64,000 nt of DNA from Fusarium oxysporum f. sp. lycopersici 4287 (GCF_000149955.1 NC_030994.1:3240702-3304701); one strand, 5' to 3'. Positions 10,927 to 21,466 are shown, counted from the stretch's first letter. Numbers and translations are program-made. Notes: generated by a model from the sequence alone, not told the origin.

Positions 10927-11664
10927 ATGGCATTCTTCCTTCCCCAGACCTTCTACCATATCCAGGCTCCCCAGAACCCACTCTATCATCTCCTCAGGGA
11001 ACTCGACCAGTCCGTTCAGCAGCCCCAGCAGCCCCAGCGAAAGCGCCAATGCCAGCCTCAACAGAAGAGCCGCGCTCAGGCTTCCTGCCCTGCCTATCGG
11101 GTGAACAGCCGCCCATGGGAACCCCGATTTGAGGCCCACGAGACGGAAGACTCCTTCGTTCTCTACGGCGAGCTCCCAGGCATGAACAAGGAGCACGTCA
11201 CTGTCGAGTTCCCTGAGCCTCGCAAGCTTGTTGTTAGTGGCAAGGTTGAGCGATTCATAGAATCCCCCAAGGCAGCTGAAACAACCACTGAGCAGACTGC
11301 TCCCTCCCCGGTCGTTGAGTCAGACAACGAAGACACCCGAAGCAGAAGCTCTTATCAGGCCACCGTCGAGGACGATGTCGATGACGACGAATTTGAGGTC
11401 TTGAGCCACACATCAGAGAAGTCGAAGACTATGAGCCAGCCAGAGCCTGAGACACTCAGCGAGAAGGCCCAGGAGAAGCAGCCCGAGCAGCCCGAGCAGC
11501 CTGAAGAGCTAAGACGCTCTGGCTATAGCAAGGAGTTCTCGCGCTACTTTACTTTCCCCACCTATATCAACCACGACGCGGTCACTGCCGACCTCAAGGA
11601 TGGTCTCCTGACCATAGTGGTTCCTAAGGCTACTCCTAAGTCTCAACGCATCATCATCAACTAA
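10927..11664 (+). CDS. hsp30: Small heat-shock protein, Hsp20/alpha-crystallin (Hsp30 type)
   Basis: Single exon, 245 residues. The alpha-crystallin domain begins at about residue 62 (WEPRFEAHETEDSFVLYGELPGM), then VTVEFPEPRKLVVSGKVE. It resumes near residue 198 with SKEFSRYFTFPTYIN and closes with ADLKDGLLTIVVPK before a C-terminal basic tail ending RIIIN. An acidic, Ser/Glu-rich insert of about 85 residues splits the domain, as in other filamentous-fungal Hsp30 proteins. The Gln-rich N-terminal arm (residues 28-47) is probably disordered. Expected role: ATP-independent holdase that binds unfolding proteins during heat stress. The heat-shock element upstream supports heat induction. Confidence 0.93.
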   Translation: MAFFLPQTFYHIQAPQNPLYHLLRELDQSVQQPQQPQRKRQCQPQQKSRAQASCPAYRVNSRPWEPRFEAHETEDSFVLYGELPGMNKEHVTVEFPEPRKLVVSGKVERFIESPKAAETTTEQTAPSPVVESDNEDTRSRSSYQATVEDDVDDDEFEVLSHTSEKSKTMSQPEPETLSEKAQEKQPEQPEQPEELRRSGYSKEFSRYFTFPTYINHDAVTADLKDGLLTIVVPKATPKSQRIIIN

Positions 11665-11910
11665 AGGGTCGGATATTAGTTTATAGGTTTCACGGAATGG
11701 TTTTAGTCTAAATGTATTTGAGATCTTGTTCAGCTGTTCTAATCTAGTCGCTACTGAATTCACTGGTTTACATTAACATTTCTCTCATTTACAATTAACA
11801 GCATGCATATTCAACAAGTGAAGAAATGAACATATAAGAATATTATACACATCGTAGCTACCAGCAGATCAGACAACCTTGACTATACTATCTCGATATC
11901 ATCTACGCTA

Positions 11911-13758
11911 CTAGCATAGCCAATCCCAGAACTTTCCCCAGATAGTTGTTGGCTGCCTCTCCTCCCAAATAATTGCATCGATAGCAGCCTTATCGCGATG
12001 TAAGTCAGCCTCAGTAGATGGTATCCATTTCGTCTTTTTGAAGAACTTCCAGAAACAGAAAAGAGCCCCGAGAAGCGGGATGCCGATGTAGGTAGTGACG
12101 AAGCTGTTGGCATTCCAAGGAGTAAATGTCCAGAAGCCACTAAACACGATGATGAGGCCAAAATAAAACATTGAGAACCAAGCCAGGTAGGGCTGGCAGG
12201 GCGCTTTAAAGGTGAGAGATGACCTATCTATGCCCTGGGCCTTGAGAGCGCTGTGAAACCTGACGTAGATGAGGCAGATAGAGAACCAGGTGAAGAGTGA
12301 TGACAGTGTAGCGAGGTTCTGGAACCACGTGAAGGCTACGCTGCTGCTGGCAGAGCATGAGAGGTATGAAAGCAAAGAGATGGCAGTAATAAGCAGTACC
12401 GCTACCCAGGGTGTGCCACTGGCAGGCGATTAGCGCTGATGCTACCTTGGAAGAAAACTCTGACTTACCTTTTGTTGCATTTTTGGAAAATCTTCGGGGC
12501 CTGTCCATTCTTGGACAGTGCAAAGAGATATCGACTTCCGTTGAAGGTCATGGCATTGGCGGCTGAGCTGGCAGAACTCAAGATGACGGCGTTGATAATA
12601 GATGGCAAGACCTTGATCTTGGCATGAGTGATCGCAATGACCCATGGTGATGCCGCAGCACCCTTGGAGCCGTTCGCCTGAGCACTGAGCAGCTTTTCGT
12701 CGTTGTGAGGAACTAATACACCAACGGCTAGGGCACCCAAAACGTAGAAGAATAAGATTCTCCAAAAGACGCGACGAACTGCCTTGGGAATATTTCTTCG
12801 TGGGTTCTTGGCCTCACCTCCAGCCACAGCAACAGTCTCAATACCGCCAAAAGAGAAAGCTGCATTAACAAGCGTTGAGAAGAAACCCAGAAATCGGCCA
12901 AAGTCTCCGGTCGCCACGTACTCCTTCATGGCTCCTGGGCACTTCCAATAGCGGAAGCCAATGCGGCCTTGCCCCGTTGCTCCCACATCAATGAGGAAGG
13001 CGAGTAAGATAAGACCGACAATGGCGACGACTTTAATACCCGCAAAATAGAACTCGACTTCTCCGTAAACTGAGACAGCGAAGAGGTTGATGCAGGCGAC
13101 CAAGACGATGAGAATAGTGATCCAGACTGCGACATTGACACCTTGAGCTCCCTCCCAGTATTGTATGACGACCGATACGGCGGCGATCTCGGCACATAGA
13201 GTGATGACGCAGTAATACCAGCTCTGTAGAATGATAAGGGTCAGCTTGAGCCCAGAAGGGATCGAGTATTGCGAGAATCGTATACATACGTTCCAACCGA
13301 CAGCGAAACTGAGGGCAGGGTCTACCCAACGGTCTGCGAACTGAGGGATCGCTCCAGGCAGAGGAAGCCAGGTGCACATTTCACCTAAACTTTGCATCTT
13401 TAATGAGTCAACAAATATTAGTCAACGATGCTTAAATGTGACGACTGGGAGGACTGCGTGTATACCATGCAGAAAATGGCTGCGCCTGAAATGGTGTAGC
13501 CCAGCAAGAGACTAAGCGGGCCAGCTTGCGTCAAGGCGCGGCCAATACCGAGGAACAATCCCGTGCCAATGGCGCCGCCGAGGGCGATGAACTGGACATG
13601 CCTACTTTCGAGTCTGGAGTTGTCAGCAAAAGTCTTGTACATGTCTCGTAACGGACTGAGCTATACTTTCTTGCTAGCTCATGGTACTCTGTGGAAGTAC
13701 CCTGTTCAAGGGCAGGTTGAGTCTGGAAGTATTCCTTGTTATCTAGTGATTTGTCCAT
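11911..13758 (-). CDS. Amino-acid permease, APC superfamily (YAT type)
   Basis: Five exons (13758-13667, 13613-13466, 13397-13290, 13223-12469, 12418-11911) give 536 residues. The splices restore family text: ELARKLESRHVQFIALGG, FCMMQSLGEMCTWLP, FAVGWNSWYYCVITL and KCNKSGTPWVAVLL. GGAIGTGLFLGIGRAL is the first-helix substrate motif of fungal amino-acid permeases. GGIETVAVAGGEAKNPRRNIPKA is the conserved helix-6/loop region. Twelve helices are expected in the plasma membrane. A second in-frame ATG 81 bases upstream (13839) is possible. The substrate cannot be told from sequence. The neighbour on the same strand is a dialkylglycine decarboxylase-like enzyme, which makes an unusual amino acid a fair guess. 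Confidence 0.92.
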
Positions 13759-14482
13759 ATTGAGAAGTATTCTGATATGTGATGCTGCTGAGCGACCGTT
13801 CTTAGATACGGAAACATCCTCACTTAAATACTTGGTCAAATGTTGTTGTGCTGCCCTTATCAGGTTAAGTCAACGGCTGCAACTATTGAAGATAAGCTGT
13901 CCAACGGCTTCAAATAAGCTTTCCGCGGGAAACCTGACCTGGCTTCCCCGCATTGCGGTTATCAGCAATCCGGGGTAACGAGGGAAACGTGGCTTTAGGA
14001 AGGTCCAGACCAGTCTACTCTATCTCCGGTTATCGGCTGTTTTGACTAAAGACTGGACCAATCTTGCATATTGCATTATCTAATATCTTAGATATAATAT
14101 TTTCTATCTACTGCTAGTAAAGACATATCTTGTCCATTGCCCTAACTAGTTCCTATAGTACTTTATAAGGAGAAAAATAATAAGTAGATGTAATTATTTT
14201 TAAGAGTATCATAATTCATTATAATATACTTTCTATTAGCTTAGTAGGAGATTTTTAAAGACTTTTATTATACTTCTTATTTATTTATCTTTATTATTTT
14301 ACATTAATTAATCTCTCTTAGCTTAGTAGATAACCTTAACTAAGATAAATATTACCTTCTCACTTTACCCGAGCTATAATTTCACTTATATAATTCAGCC
14401 ACAAGTTTGAACATGCCCGAGTAAAAACAATAACGTGGTCTATTTATTTGTTCTTTCACCATATCCTACTCCGTCTAGGTCA
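13759..14482. other. Intergenic with AT-rich island
   Basis: From about 14060 to 14400 the sequence becomes strongly A/T with many TpA steps (for example TTATTATTTTACATTAATTAA near 14290), unlike the flanking genes. This is the usual look of an old repeat mutated by RIP. No element ends or coding remnant are readable. Confidence 0.55.
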
Positions 14483-15817
14483 TCAAGCAGCGGCCGTCAT
14501 CTGGCCACGTGACTCCAAGACCGAACTAAATGACTTATCCAGAATCTCTAAACCCTGCTCAATCTCCTCAGCTGTCACCGTGACAGCGGGGGCTAGACGG
14601 AATACACCGCCCATTCCAGGCAAGTTGACGACGTTACAGGATAGCCCTAGTTCCATGGCTTTGTCGGAAACAGCCTGGCCCAGATCAGCTCCCGGAGCCT
14701 TTGTCTTGGGATCGGCAATGATCTCAATACCCTGCAACAGCCCTCGACCTCGGAGATCCCCGATACACCAGTACTTCTGCTGAAGCTTTTCAAGACCAGC
14801 TCGAAGCTGCTGGCCTCGCTCGTTCGCCTTCTGGCAAATGTTGTCGCGCTCGACGATCTCAAGAACCTTGTCACCAACGGCGGCGGTGAGAGGATCGTTG
14901 AGATGAGTGGTGAGCCAGAGAAAGCCAGCCTCCTTGCACCCACGCTCAATCTCAGCCGTAGTGCTGACCGAAGCCAGGGGAAGACCGCATCCTAGCGTTT
15001 TGGAGAGAGCCAGGATATCGGGGACGACACCCTCCTCATGTTCAAAGGCAAACATCTTGCCAGTTCGCCCAACTCCAGTTTGGGCTTCATCCATGATGAC
15101 CAACATGTCGCGCTTTCTGCACTCATCCTGCATGCGCTTCAAGTAGCCCTTTGGCAGGTCGAGAATACCACCAGTGGAGAGGATGGGCTCCATGATGAAG
15201 GCTGCAAGAGACCCGACGCTCTGGCGATCAATCAGGGACCAGCCAAAGTCCATCTCAGTCTCCCAGTCCCATGAGCCGTCGGGCTTTCGGAACGGAGAAC
15301 GGTAACCGTATGGTGCAGGGAAGGCCAACGATCCTGGCATAGAAGGGCCACCACGCTTGCGACCAGCCGAATAGGTAGCGGAGCCAGAGCCTTGAGTCAA
15401 CCCATGGTAGCTAGCTGAGAAGGCAACAATTTCAAACTTGCCCGTATAGCACTTGGCAATTTTGATAGCAGCCTCGGTTGACTCGGAGCCGGTGTTGAGG
15501 AAGAAAGACTTCTTCAAGGGCATGGGTAAGAACTTGGCCAATCTCTGAGCCAGGTTCACGACAGGGTGCGTGATCATGTTGCTGAGGAGATGGTCCAACT
15601 CAGAGACATAGTGCTTGACCACCTCGACAACCTCGGGGTGGGAGTGGCCTAGGAGAGAACTCATTTGCCCCGAAGTGAAGTCGAGAATTTGCTTGCCATC
15701 TGCATCGTAGAGGCGCGTTCCCAGGGCTTTGGAGATGACGACAGGAGAGAAAGGGACTCCCGTGGTCATCACATAGTTGTCCGCCTTAGACCAAAACTCT
15801 GCAGTCGAAGATGCCAT
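14483..15817 (-). CDS. Class-III PLP enzyme, 2,2-dialkylglycine decarboxylase-like
   Basis: Single exon, 444 residues, about the length of bacterial dialkylglycine decarboxylase (DGD). PLP-site features: NTGSESTEAAIKIAK (108-122), SYHGLT (136-141), EAQTGVGRTGK (244-254) and the Schiff-base Lys in ALSKTLGCGLPLAS (Lys273). DFTSGQMSSLLGHSHP carries the Gln (Gln51) that in DGD helps set decarboxylation, and FRLAPAVTV near 411 carries the carboxylate-binding Arg. Tyr replaces the Trp usual before HG in DGD. DGD decarboxylates and transaminates dialkylglycines such as 2-aminoisobutyrate, giving a ketone and Ala from pyruvate. A related omega-aminotransferase function is the alternative. The protein has no targeting signal, so it is probably cytosolic. 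Confidence 0.85.
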   Translation of the reverse strand: MASSTAEFWSKADNYVMTTGVPFSPVVISKALGTRLYDADGKQILDFTSGQMSSLLGHSHPEVVEVVKHYVSELDHLLSNMITHPVVNLAQRLAKFLPMPLKKSFFLNTGSESTEAAIKIAKCYTGKFEIVAFSASYHGLTQGSGSATYSAGRKRGGPSMPGSLAFPAPYGYRSPFRKPDGSWDWETEMDFGWSLIDRQSVGSLAAFIMEPILSTGGILDLPKGYLKRMQDECRKRDMLVIMDEAQTGVGRTGKMFAFEHEEGVVPDILALSKTLGCGLPLASVSTTAEIERGCKEAGFLWLTTHLNDPLTAAVGDKVLEIVERDNICQKANERGQQLRAGLEKLQQKYWCIGDLRGRGLLQGIEIIADPKTKAPGADLGQAVSDKAMELGLSCNVVNLPGMGGVFRLAPAVTVTAEEIEQGLEILDKSFSSVLESRGQMTAAA

Positions 15818-17170
15818 GCTGAAGAGGAATAAAGTGGTATGATGTTGTTAATACAGAGTAAGATGTGTTGGCTGATGACAGATGATGAGACCACAGACTC
15901 ACGGGGTGTTTTTAAGCTGTAGAAGCGGTAACGAGCAACTTCTTTTCATGCAGACTTTTTCCAACTAAGCAGATTCCTGGATCAGGCGGCGACACTGTCT
16001 AGTCCGCGGCGTCACGAACAAGCCGCGGAAAACTCATATCATTTACCGCCCCACTCATGCTATCTACGTATCTTGCGATTACCACGTATTGCTTTATTAA
16101 GAAAAATAGCTTGGGGAAAACTAATGTTTGAATAAGGTCCAAGCACTCACCTCGAGGAGATTGCTTTATGTAAATTCTTCTTCTTTGCTTGGTCTTTTTA
16201 ATTCGCAAGCTTTGTCAAGCCATGACAGGAAACGATGCGCTCCTAGGTGAAATCAGCTCTCTTGAAAAGCCCAGTCGCGTGACAAGCTGTGTACCAATAT
16301 ATCTGTTAATTCAAGCGCCTTGACTGAGTGCTTCACCGGAGCATATCATCTGGAGGCCCCGCAAGCTTCGTGGAGAACTTTGTGGATCAATTGAAGGGAA
16401 ACGTTGGCTGATCTCTGGTGAAGTTGCCCCTTTTCCACTTTCGAATCAGTGGCCGTTTTCAGAAGCATTGCGTGCTATCACTCCACATCTCTGATCTTGT
16501 GATCTTAATTTACAGTTAAGCTTCCTAAAGTCATCTTTCGGGGTCATCTAGGCGCCTGCATCCAGTTTGGATGCCTTCATTGGATATCAGCTGGCCTTGT
16601 AAGCAATGCAAGGCTTAAGATGCCACTTCCTCAAACGGGCAGAACTAACACGTCGGCGAGTTAAGGTCCTTCTGTCCTGAAAGTTTATCATTCTGCCCCT
16701 CATGCTAATGTTGCTAGCGAATCGGATTTGTCAATACCATCATCGACACGAGTCACAAACCTATCACTGTGAGGTTGAGACACCCTTTCCATGCCCAGTG
16801 CCCGAATTATCCGATCGCAAACATATAAAATATGGCGGTCTTTGAATGGCGATTGCACGTACTTGCAAATAGTCTAACAGGCGAAAATGGCAAGAAATGC
16901 CGGATGATGGGGCGCGCATCAAGGTTTCCCATGGTCCATACTTTGCCGCGGATTACGCCATCAATCATTTCCCTCGGAAAACTTACGCTCGTGCCTCTGA
17001 TTGTGAGATCCCCGAAAAACCAGCTTCAGTCTGGGGTATATGGAGTTCCAGAGCAAGGCCCCTGTTTTTATGATAAAACATTGTGGGTTCTACGTGTACA
17101 GCGAACTGGCGCGATTGTGTTATCACAGACATTCATTGTTGATTCTCTGCTCTGAAGCTCTGTCACTATT
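15818..17170. other. Intergenic, divergent promoter region
   Basis: 1.35 kb between the minus-strand decarboxylase-like gene and the plus-strand dihydroxyacetone kinase. Small frames (107 codons at most) lack any domain, and I see no repeat. It presumably holds both promoters. Confidence 0.5.
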
Positions 17171-19000
17171 ATGTCTGACCGACATTTCTTCAACAACCCT
17201 TCGCAGTTGGTTGACTGTGCACTTGAGTCTCTAGCTTTGACGAACCCGTCCCTCAAAGTCGACCATGCAAATAAAATCGTGTATCAGCAAGATCCCCAGC
17301 CAGATCATGTGGCGGTCGTCTCAGGCGGCGGTTCGGGACACGAGCCTGCGTTTACTGGCCTTGTTGGCCAAGGCTTTTTGACGGCGTCAGTAGCTGGCAC
17401 CATCTTCGCGTCACCGTCGATCGACCAGATCCTCAACGGCATCATCAAGTGCAGCAACAACTCGAAAGGGGTTCTAGTTATCGTTATGAACTACACCGGA
17501 GATGTGCTCAACTTTGGTGTCGCCGTAGAAAAGGCTCGCACGATGGGCATCGAGGTCGATATGGTAGTCGTCGGCGATGATGTTGGTGTTGGTCGATCTA
17601 AAGGCGGCAAGGTCGGGCGTCGAGGTATCGCAGGAACTGTTCTCGTTCAAAAGATCGCTTGCGCTTTATCTGCCCGAGGGGGGAGCCTCAAAGACGTTGC
17701 GGCAGCGGCTAGGCTAGCAGCTTCCAATGTCGCTAGCATTGGCGCCAGTCTTTCTCATGTTTACGTCCCTGGACGTTCCGATACTTCCAGCAGCCGTCTC
17801 GAGCCCAGTAAAGGAATGGTTGAACTTGGAATGGGAATCCACAACGAAACTGGCTCGAGTTGCGAGAAAGCCGATGTTACAGAGCTTGTCGGGAAAATGT
17901 TGAGACAGCTCCTTGACACAACTGACAAGGATCGAGCATTCCTCTTCGTCAATGCCCCGATTGTGCTGGTTATCAACAATCTTGGCGGTATAAGCGTGCT
18001 CGAACTTGGCGCCATCACAGCAGTGGTGGCTAGACAGTTGGCATCCGAATTCAACATTCGTCCAGTCCGTGTCTTATCTGGTACCTTCATGACCAGTCTC
18101 AACGGTATGGGGTTTTCAATCACGATATTGAACCTTGAGGCTAATAGTAGCTACGATTTATTGGAGCTACTTGACGCTCCCGCTGAGGCAGTCGGGTGGA
18201 GTGCTCCCATCAAGTCCCAGGCATGGGACACTTGTCAAGTGACGGTCTCAACCGGCCGTGAGGCTGAACAATATGAACAAAACCGTAGAAAAGCATCCCA
18301 AATCGAGAACGCTGCCTACGCTGGTGCATATGACCCTGTCAGGGCTACGGAAGCCCTAGTGAGCGGACTGAGGAGGCTTATCAGGGCTGAACCGGAGATC
18401 ACGCGATTTGACACGGTTGTAGGCGACGGCGACTGTGGAATAGGGCTTAGGAGAGGTGCTGAAGGTAAAAAAAGAAAGAACATCGATTTCAAGCGTGTTT
18501 TGATACTGATTCTTTCTATAGCAGTTCTGAAATCCATTCTGGACCAGCCTCTGGCCGGAAGTGCTGTATTGGACTTGACCACCATCTTGCCATTGGTAGA
18601 GACCTCAATGGATGGGACTTCAGGAGCTCTCTACGTCATCTTCCTCCACGCACTTCAACACGCTTTCCAGAGCAAAGGCCCGGGAGTAGCAACACCTCAG
18701 GCTTGGGGTTTAGCACTCGAGAAAAGCAGTAGAGTTCTAGCTAGATATACACCAGCACGCGTCGGTGACCGCACGGTGATTGACGCCCTCGAACCGTTTA
18801 TCCAAGAACTTCTCAATACCAATAACGTGGTTCGAGCGGCAGAGGCGGCGAGGCGAGGCGCGAATTCCACAATAGGTATGGAAGCCAGCCTGGGTCGGAG
18901 TGTCTATGTTGGTGGCACTGGGTTTCAGCAGGTCCCAGATCCTGGAGCTTGGGGTTTGAGTGAGTTTCTCGTAGGGCTTGCGGGTTTGGATGTAGACTAG
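17171..19000 (+). CDS. Dihydroxyacetone kinase (DAK1+DAK2)
   Basis: Two exons, 17171-18464 and 18522-19000, give 590 residues. The 57-nt intron (GTAAAA...CTGAT...ATAG) is in frame but encodes a Lys-rich stretch foreign to the family. Removing it gives GAEAVLKSILDQPLAGSAV. DAK1 domain: HFFN start, VVSGGGSGHEPAFTGLVG (about 49-66), NYTGDVLNFG, and GIHNETG with the His that binds substrate covalently. DAK2 domain: DTVVGDGDCGIGLRRGAE, the ATP-Mg loop, then DGTSGALY and GDRTVIDAL. It phosphorylates dihydroxyacetone to DHAP in glycerol or methanol-derived metabolism or in detoxification. No targeting signal. Confidence 0.93.
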   Translation: MSDRHFFNNPSQLVDCALESLALTNPSLKVDHANKIVYQQDPQPDHVAVVSGGGSGHEPAFTGLVGQGFLTASVAGTIFASPSIDQILNGIIKCSNNSKGVLVIVMNYTGDVLNFGVAVEKARTMGIEVDMVVVGDDVGVGRSKGGKVGRRGIAGTVLVQKIACALSARGGSLKDVAAAARLAASNVASIGASLSHVYVPGRSDTSSSRLEPSKGMVELGMGIHNETGSSCEKADVTELVGKMLRQLLDTTDKDRAFLFVNAPIVLVINNLGGISVLELGAITAVVARQLASEFNIRPVRVLSGTFMTSLNGMGFSITILNLEANSSYDLLELLDAPAEAVGWSAPIKSQAWDTCQVTVSTGREAEQYEQNRRKASQIENAAYAGAYDPVRATEALVSGLRRLIRAEPEITRFDTVVGDGDCGIGLRRGAEGKKRKNIDFKRVLILILSIAVLKSILDQPLAGSAVLDLTTILPLVETSMDGTSGALYVIFLHALQHAFQSKGPGVATPQAWGLALEKSSRVLARYTPARVGDRTVIDALEPFIQELLNTNNVVRAAEAARRGANSTIGMEASLGRSVYVGGTGFQQVPDPGAWGLSEFLVGLAGLDVD

Positions 19001-19327
19001 TTTCTGCCATTCTGGTAATGCGTCAATAAAAAACTCAGGTTTAGATTTCAGCCTTTTGTATAGCACAACAAACCTCTACCTCAGCCAGAACCAGCGAGAT
19101 CATATTAATAACAGTTACCAAAAGAATTGTTCAGCACGACTGAGACTGAATTGAGTTCTTGTTTGCTTTTGATATTATGTCTTAGGTTCTTAGCGGGCTA
19201 ACAATCCTTGCATTATGTCCTGTCCTGCCGTACGCTCCACAGTGTCTTTCATTCATTTTTGCTGACTGTCACAGGCCACGGGAATTATCTTTATTCCCGG
19301 CCGACCGAGGACAGTTACAGCGGGGGG
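19001..19327. other. Short convergent intergenic spacer
   Basis: 327 bases between the converging ends of the kinase and HET genes. It probably holds both 3' ends; no other structure was seen. Confidence 0.5.
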
Positions 19328-21466
19328 TCATCTGAGCGAGACTTCTTGCCATTCAAACTGGGGCTTTTCAAGCATCTCCCCGTTCATAATCCCATACACA
19401 TAGCCACCTCCAACAAACTCATACGAACCACGATGCGATATACTTGGCCGTAGCACAACAGGTAATCGGCATCCCTTGAGAATCCAGACAGAGTCACCAA
19501 CGCAGGTTTCCTTTGGCAACAGAGCAAACAGGCCCTTCCCGGTTTTGTAGTAACCTAATCCTCTTGTCTTGTGTACGCGAAGGAATAGCTCTTGCAAAGT
19601 GAGGATTTCATCTTCGAACTCGGAAATAATCTTCTCCTCAATGGTCTCTTCCTCTGTGGACTCTTCTTCGGTGGTCTCTCTCTCAGTGGTTTCTCCCTCA
19701 GTGGCCTTTTCCTCAACAAGCTTCTCCCCAGTAATCTCTTCCTCAGCCGTCTCTTCCTTAGCATCTTCGGAGAAAGCTACGCGAGGGAGAGACAATCCTA
19801 TCCGGAGCATATCCTCAAACTCTTTGTCATCGGGGCTCATGGTGTCTTGTTTGTTATAATCCATCACCACCTTCAGAGCTGCTTCGCGGACAGGATCAGC
19901 AGTCAGAGGATACAGTGTATTCGAATCGCCGTCTGATGTTTCAGTCCCAGCGAAGAAGTTGAAAGCTTCTTCAATCCAACGAGTCATCGACACAAAGTTG
20001 AAAGGATCAGAAGGTCCATTAGGCGACTTGTCTGTGATATCATCGATGTGATACCCTTGGACAAAACACTGATCAGTGTCATCTTTGCTGAAGTCTACAG
20101 ACCACGTACGTGCTGGCCCCCCTGCTGCGTGCCATGCAGTACTTAAGGGAGCTCCTATCCAGATATGATTCAATGGTTTCGGTGCAGAAAGATCTCGTAT
20201 CCAAGAAGGATATTCTTCGGCGCGACCAGGTAGACCCGCACAGAGCATGAGCTCTCCTCCCGAATCGGTCTGCAGTGCATATTTCCAGAATCGCATCGTT
20301 ATGTCCCTCATTGGGGAAGTATAGTCAGGTCGAAGACTGAGTGATTTCTCTTTGTCGTCCTCATCAACCATGCCGAGAATACCAAAATAACGGTCCCGTG
20401 GCACAGTGCAGCCGTGGGAGCAGAAGAACACCATGCACATCGGCAAGTTTGCTTGATTCATCTCGACTCCACAAAGGAGTAGTTTGACCGTGTCGTTAAA
20501 CTCACGGCCATGTGGCGTATTGAGATCGATGAGTCTACATGAACGAACAAGACACATGGCGTTGTATGAAATGAAGAGGCTTGTTAGATCCTCGTTCGTA
20601 TACTTGGCTGAGTCCCATGGCCATTCAACGCCTTTGTACCATACACTACCTGCCCAGAGCTGTCCCCAAGGTATGTGTCGACGACCAACGACCATGACTA
20701 CATCACGTCCAAGGACAAACTCTTGCACGACCCAAAGGCGGTGAAACCATGGCGCGGAGATGAGTTCAAGATAGCGCGCAGGCCATTCGTCTCCTTCAAC
20801 ATCTTCAATAGCATTTGCCTCCTCATCTGTTGGATATGGGATGCCCATGAGCTTTGCGGTTGACTCTCCTGATAGGATCATGGAGTCGCCTTGGCCCATA
20901 ACAAATCCATGACGGATGTTTCGCTTCCAGTAGCGCTCTATGGCTTCGAGTACAAGTGCGATATTCTCCGTTTCTTCACCAATGTCGCACAGAACCCTCA
21001 TGGCAGAGCTGTAGATGATGCCCATAAGAGACACTTGAACTTCCTTCTCCGCCATATCTGACTGGTTGATGCAAAGGCCGTCAGCCCAGTATAGGTGGGA
21101 CTTTTCTTCATCGCGAAGTCGGCGTAGAATAGAAGCGAGTGATGCTGTTATCGGGATGGATCCTTGAGGGGTGAAGAAGGTGTCTGTGAAGGTTGACTGG
21201 CCCCAGACATAGGAGATCGCGTCAAAGCAAACATAATTCTTCGGATCTATCGGTTCTGTTGGAGCTGGAGTACCAGCTTTTTGTCGCGGGGGCAGCTCTT
21301 CGAAGCTTTCAACAATGAGCTCGCCATTGAGCTGATCTGCTTCTTGGCCGGCGTTGAGGCGCAGCAGTCTTATCTGCCCCGCGCCGAGTGGTATGTATTC
21401 ATAAGGCAAATCTTCAGAGTCATTCACTGCATTCTTCGGACGTAGAACCAAGGGAGTTCCGCTCAT
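19328..21466 (-). CDS. HET-domain protein with Glu/Thr pentapeptide repeat
   Basis: Single exon, 712 residues from the ATG at 21466; the frame is open further upstream but without an ATG. HET features: N-terminal YEYIPLGAGQIRLLRL, FDAISYVWGQ, HLYWADGLCINQSD and HRLWVVQEFVLGRDVV, then VPRDRYFGILGM typical of the segment after the domain. A C-terminal region (VWILKGCRLPVVLRP) is shared by many fungal HET proteins. At about residues 568-613 there is a run of degenerate 5-residue units rich in E and T (for example GETTE, RETTE, EESTE). These are encoded by a 15-bp minisatellite at about 19627-19763. HET proteins act in non-self recognition and cell death; the trigger here is unknown. Confidence 0.9.
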   Translation of the reverse strand: MSGTPLVLRPKNAVNDSEDLPYEYIPLGAGQIRLLRLNAGQEADQLNGELIVESFEELPPRQKAGTPAPTEPIDPKNYVCFDAISYVWGQSTFTDTFFTPQGSIPITASLASILRRLRDEEKSHLYWADGLCINQSDMAEKEVQVSLMGIIYSSAMRVLCDIGEETENIALVLEAIERYWKRNIRHGFVMGQGDSMILSGESTAKLMGIPYPTDEEANAIEDVEGDEWPARYLELISAPWFHRLWVVQEFVLGRDVVMVVGRRHIPWGQLWAGSVWYKGVEWPWDSAKYTNEDLTSLFISYNAMCLVRSCRLIDLNTPHGREFNDTVKLLLCGVEMNQANLPMCMVFFCSHGCTVPRDRYFGILGMVDEDDKEKSLSLRPDYTSPMRDITMRFWKYALQTDSGGELMLCAGLPGRAEEYPSWIRDLSAPKPLNHIWIGAPLSTAWHAAGGPARTWSVDFSKDDTDQCFVQGYHIDDITDKSPNGPSDPFNFVSMTRWIEEAFNFFAGTETSDGDSNTLYPLTADPVREAALKVVMDYNKQDTMSPDDKEFEDMLRIGLSLPRVAFSEDAKEETAEEEITGEKLVEEKATEGETTERETTEEESTEEETIEEKIISEFEDEILTLQELFLRVHKTRGLGYYKTGKGLFALLPKETCVGDSVWILKGCRLPVVLRPSISHRGSYEFVGGGYVYGIMNGEMLEKPQFEWQEVSLR
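19627..19763 (-). repeat. Coding 15-bp minisatellite in the HET gene
   Basis: Degenerate units of 15 bp (consensus on the coding strand GAGGAGACCACTGAG) repeat about nine times. Because the period is a multiple of three, several other frames also stay open through it. Length change would add or remove whole pentapeptides. Confidence 0.75.
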
